From: Spongiactinospora rosea
GTDB lineage: Bacteria; Actinomycetota; Actinomycetes; Streptosporangiales; Streptosporangiaceae
Direction of reading: 5' to 3'
Assembly (NCBI RefSeq): GCF_003315795.1
Contig: NZ_QMEY01000031.1
Coordinates: 1-64,000, forward strand
DNA: 64,000 bases
The position numbers and the translations under genes are program-made. This document shows positions 62,186 through 64,000 of the stretch, in pieces (position 1 is the first letter of the stretch; each line of letters starts with the position of its first letter). The notes under the pieces were generated by a model. The model saw only the letters and a program-made list of their open reading frames with translations, did not search any database and was not told the DNA's origin.

Positions 62186-63415
62186 TCAGGAGAACTCGCC
62201 GAGCGTGCGCTCGGCCTCCTCCAGCCAGGACCTGCGGGCGGCGAGCGCGTCCTCGTGCTCCCTGACGTCCTTCTCCAGGCCGGCGGCGCGCGCCTGGGAC
62301 AGGCGGGCCTCAAGCTGGTCGATGGAGCGGCGCAGCTGGTTGACGGTGTCCTGGGCCCGGGCCCGGGCCTCGGGGTTGGAGCGCTTCCACTCCGACTCCT
62401 CGGCCTTGCGCACCGCGTCGTCCACCCGGCGCAGCCCGCCTTCGAGGCGGTCGCGCAGGTCGCGAGGCACCGGCCCGGCCGCCTCCCAGCGCTCCAGCAG
62501 GTGACGCAGGGCGGCACGGGCGCTGCGCGCGTCGGTCACCGGCAGGATCTTCTCGGCCTCGGCCAGCAACTGCTCCTTGACCTCGGCGTTCTCCCGCAGG
62601 GACGCGTCACGCTCGGCGAAGACAGCCGAACGCGCCTGGAAGAACTGGTCCTGGGCCCCCTTGAAGCGGGTCCACAGCTCCTCCTCGACCTCGCGGGAGG
62701 CACGGCCCGCGGCCTTCCAGCGGCGCATCAGCTCGCGGTAGGCGGCCGCGGTCGCCCCCCAGTCGGTGGAGCCGGCCAGGGCCTCGGCCTCGGCGACGAT
62801 CTGGTCCTTCTCCGCGCGGACGCCCTCGCGCTGCTCGTCGAGCCCCGCGAAGTACACCTTGCGCCGCTTGGCGAACGCCGTGCGGGCCGCCGACAGCCGC
62901 TTCCACAGCGCCGCCTCGGTGACGCGGTCGATGCGGTCGGCGGCCTTCCACTCCTCGACGAGCTGACGCAGCCGTTCGCCGCCGGACTTCCAGTGGGTGG
63001 TCTCGGTGGCGATCCGCTCGGCCTCGCCGACGATGCGCTCCTTGACCGACCGCGCCTCCGCGCGGGCCTGGTCGCGGGCCACCTTGACCTCCTCGCGCCG
63101 CTTGGCGACCAGGTCGGTCAGGGTGTCCAGGCGGCCCAGCAGGGCGTCGAGGTCGCCCACGGCGTGGGCGTCCGTGATCGCCTCGCGCAGCTTGGTGATG
63201 CCCGCCTCGGCCTGCGCGGGGGGCAGGTCGGTGCCACGTAGCCGCTGTTCGAGCAGCTCGACCTGGGTGGCGAGCTCCTCGAACTTGCGATGGAAGTAGG
63301 CCAGCGCCTCTTCGGGCTCACCGGCCTGCCAGGACCCGACGGCTCGCTCTCCCTCAGCCGTACGCACGTAGACGGTGCCGTCGTCGTCTACCCGGCCCCA
63401 CGGGTCGGTGCTCAC
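62186..63415 (-). CDS. DUF349 domain-containing protein
   Basis: This 409-residue, almost fully alpha-helical protein contains repeated DUF349 units (WKAADRIDRVTEAALWKRLSAAR, WKAAGRASREVEEELWTRF, WEAAGPVPRDLRDRLEGGL) flanked by coiled-coil segments. It has no membrane segment. Function is unknown; conserved next to relA in actinobacteria. The GTG at 63415 is chosen because GGAGG lies five bases upstream and itself contains the in-frame GTG of the longer reading. Confidence 0.88.
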   Translation of the reverse strand: MSTDPWGRVDDDGTVYVRTAEGERAVGSWQAGEPEEALAYFHRKFEELATQVELLEQRLRGTDLPPAQAEAGITKLREAITDAHAVGDLDALLGRLDTLTDLVAKRREEVKVARDQARAEARSVKERIVGEAERIATETTHWKSGGERLRQLVEEWKAADRIDRVTEAALWKRLSAARTAFAKRRKVYFAGLDEQREGVRAEKDQIVAEAEALAGSTDWGATAAAYRELMRRWKAAGRASREVEEELWTRFKGAQDQFFQARSAVFAERDASLRENAEVKEQLLAEAEKILPVTDARSARAALRHLLERWEAAGPVPRDLRDRLEGGLRRVDDAVRKAEESEWKRSNPEARARAQDTVNQLRRSIDQLEARLSQARAAGLEKDVREHEDALAARRSWLEEAERTLGEFS

Positions 63416-63458
63416 CGTGTCCTCCACTTGATAGTCCCTGACCTATGTGGCTATTACG

Positions 63459-64000
63459 TCAGCTCTTGCCAGAGATTGTCACGTCTTTGATTTGCACTTT
63501 CACCTTCGGGGCGGTGTTGTCCGCCAGGAACCCACCTTTGGCCACCTTGTCGAGGATGTCCATTCCCTTGCTGACGGTACCGAATGGGGTGTACTTCGGG
63601 GGGAGGGACTTGGTCTCGTCCCCGAAGATGAGGAAGAACTGGCTGCCGTTGGTGTTCTCGCCGCTGTTGGCCATCGCCACGACGCCCCGGCCGTAGGGCA
63701 TCCCGCCCAGGTTCTCGTCGGCGAAGCTGTAGCCGGGACCGCCCTGGCCGTCCGTTCCGCCCTTGCCGTCGGCCTTGGCCTTCGGGTCGCCGCACTGCAG
63801 GATCGCCAGGCCGCCGGTCTCCGGGGTGACCAGCCGGTGGCAGCTGGTGCCGTCGAAGTAGTCCTTGCCCGCCAGGAAGGCGAAGGAGTTGACCGTGCAG
63901 GGCGCCTTCATCGGCTGCATGTCCACGACGATCTCGCCCTGGCTGGTGCCGAGCCTCATCTGCGTCGCGGTCAGGTCGGGCTTGCTCGGGGGAGTGCCGA
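63459..64000 (-). CDS. Cyclophilin-type peptidyl-prolyl isomerase, 5' end outside window
   Basis: The visible 180 residues hold a cyclophilin domain with FDGTSCHRLV, GGPGYSFADEN, NTNGSQFFLIFGD and YTPFGTVSKGMDIL. The frame stays open to the window edge upstream of the ATG at 63959 (TPPSKPDLTATQ precedes it), so the real start and probably a membrane or lipoprotein anchor lie beyond. It follows the relA/DUF349 pair as in other actinobacteria, and its start cannot be set here. Confidence 0.9.
   Translation of the reverse strand, partial: GTPPSKPDLTATQMRLGTSQGEIVVDMQPMKAPCTVNSFAFLAGKDYFDGTSCHRLVTPETGGLAILQCGDPKAKADGKGGTDGQGGPGYSFADENLGGMPYGRGVVAMANSGENTNGSQFFLIFGDETKSLPPKYTPFGTVSKGMDILDKVAKGGFLADNTAPKVKVQIKDVTISGKS

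Noticed and set aside
62041-62186. Small RNA gene in the relA-DUF349 gap
   Set aside because: The large imperfect inverted repeat between convergent genes is explained more simply as a bidirectional terminator.
1-64000. CRISPR arrays, tRNA or rRNA genes, phage genes or replication origin
   Set aside because: No regularly spaced repeats of 25-40 bases, no cloverleaf-like sequences with CCA-adjacent T-loops and no DnaA-box clusters were noticed on reading; a dedicated search (tRNAscan-SE, CRISPRCasFinder) was not possible here.

Overview
This window looks like chromosomal DNA from a high-GC actinomycete, probably a member of the Streptosporangiales. The reasons are strong GC bias at third codon positions, frequent GTG starts, a conservon-type regulatory operon, phosphatidylinositol mannoside genes, and the actinobacterial gene order thrS-HIT-pgsA-acyltransferase-pimA-pdxS-pdxT-yebC-ruvCAB-yajC-secDF-apt-relA. 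That order is broken by accessory blocks. No rRNA, tRNA or CRISPR array was seen.

Layout. 0-3.5 kb: tail of a transposase-like gene, then a large subtilase that has apparently lost its secretion signal. 3.5-10.2 kb: NagZ-type glycosidase; an ABC ATPase/RidA pair divergent from a YheO/DauR-type regulator; DUF305 lipoprotein; a lytic polysaccharide monooxygenase with a chitin-binding module; an NmrA-type oxidoreductase. 10.3-14.2 kb: conservon (sensor kinase, roadblock, DUF742, GTPase). 14.5-19.7 kb: a compact diterpene cluster (class II cyclase, class I synthase, P450, divergent GGPP synthase). 19.9-21.7 kb: a PPOX-fold flavoprotein coupled to a flavohemoglobin. 21.7-25.2 kb: two tandem sulfotransferases, an unknown protein and a GT4 glycosyltransferase, probably making a sulfated surface glycan. 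25.2-28.4 kb: degenerate GH25-like protein, thrS, HIT protein.

28.4-42.8 kb is a long accessory insertion between the HIT gene and pgsA. It holds a phosphatase-like membrane protein behind a four-unit 11-bp direct repeat that resembles PHO boxes, a GHL10 glycosidase, an EF-G-like GTPase, and the most interesting unit of the window. That unit is a tightly overlapping operon (42.0 to 35.0 kb, minus strand) encoding a cysteine-synthase-like PLP enzyme, an MFS transporter, a protein with two fused ATP-grasp domains, a degenerate ATP-grasp protein, a third ATP-grasp ligase and a 4-oxalocrotonate-tautomerase-like protein. Its ends carry about 64-bp direct repeats (35186-35249 and 41973-42035, about 80% identical). 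Each repeat combines a gene 3' end, a ribosome binding site and the start of a tautomerase-like frame, so the PLP enzyme begins with a short tautomerase-like leader. A leaderless 43-codon ORF and a possible alternative-hairpin region precede it. My inference is a small-peptide or beta-substituted-alanine natural product pathway; the product is unknown.

42.8-64 kb returns to core functions: phosphatidylinositol and PIM synthesis, PLP synthesis (interrupted by a PhoD alkaline phosphatase gene and a probable gene remnant), YebC, an Eis-like acetyltransferase, Holliday junction processing (RuvCAB), protein export (YajC-SecD-SecF), purine salvage (Apt), the stringent response (RelA/SpoT), a DUF349 protein and a cyclophilin cut by the window edge. 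Several genes have a TANNNT hexamer 6 to 9 bases before the start codon, suggesting leaderless transcripts.
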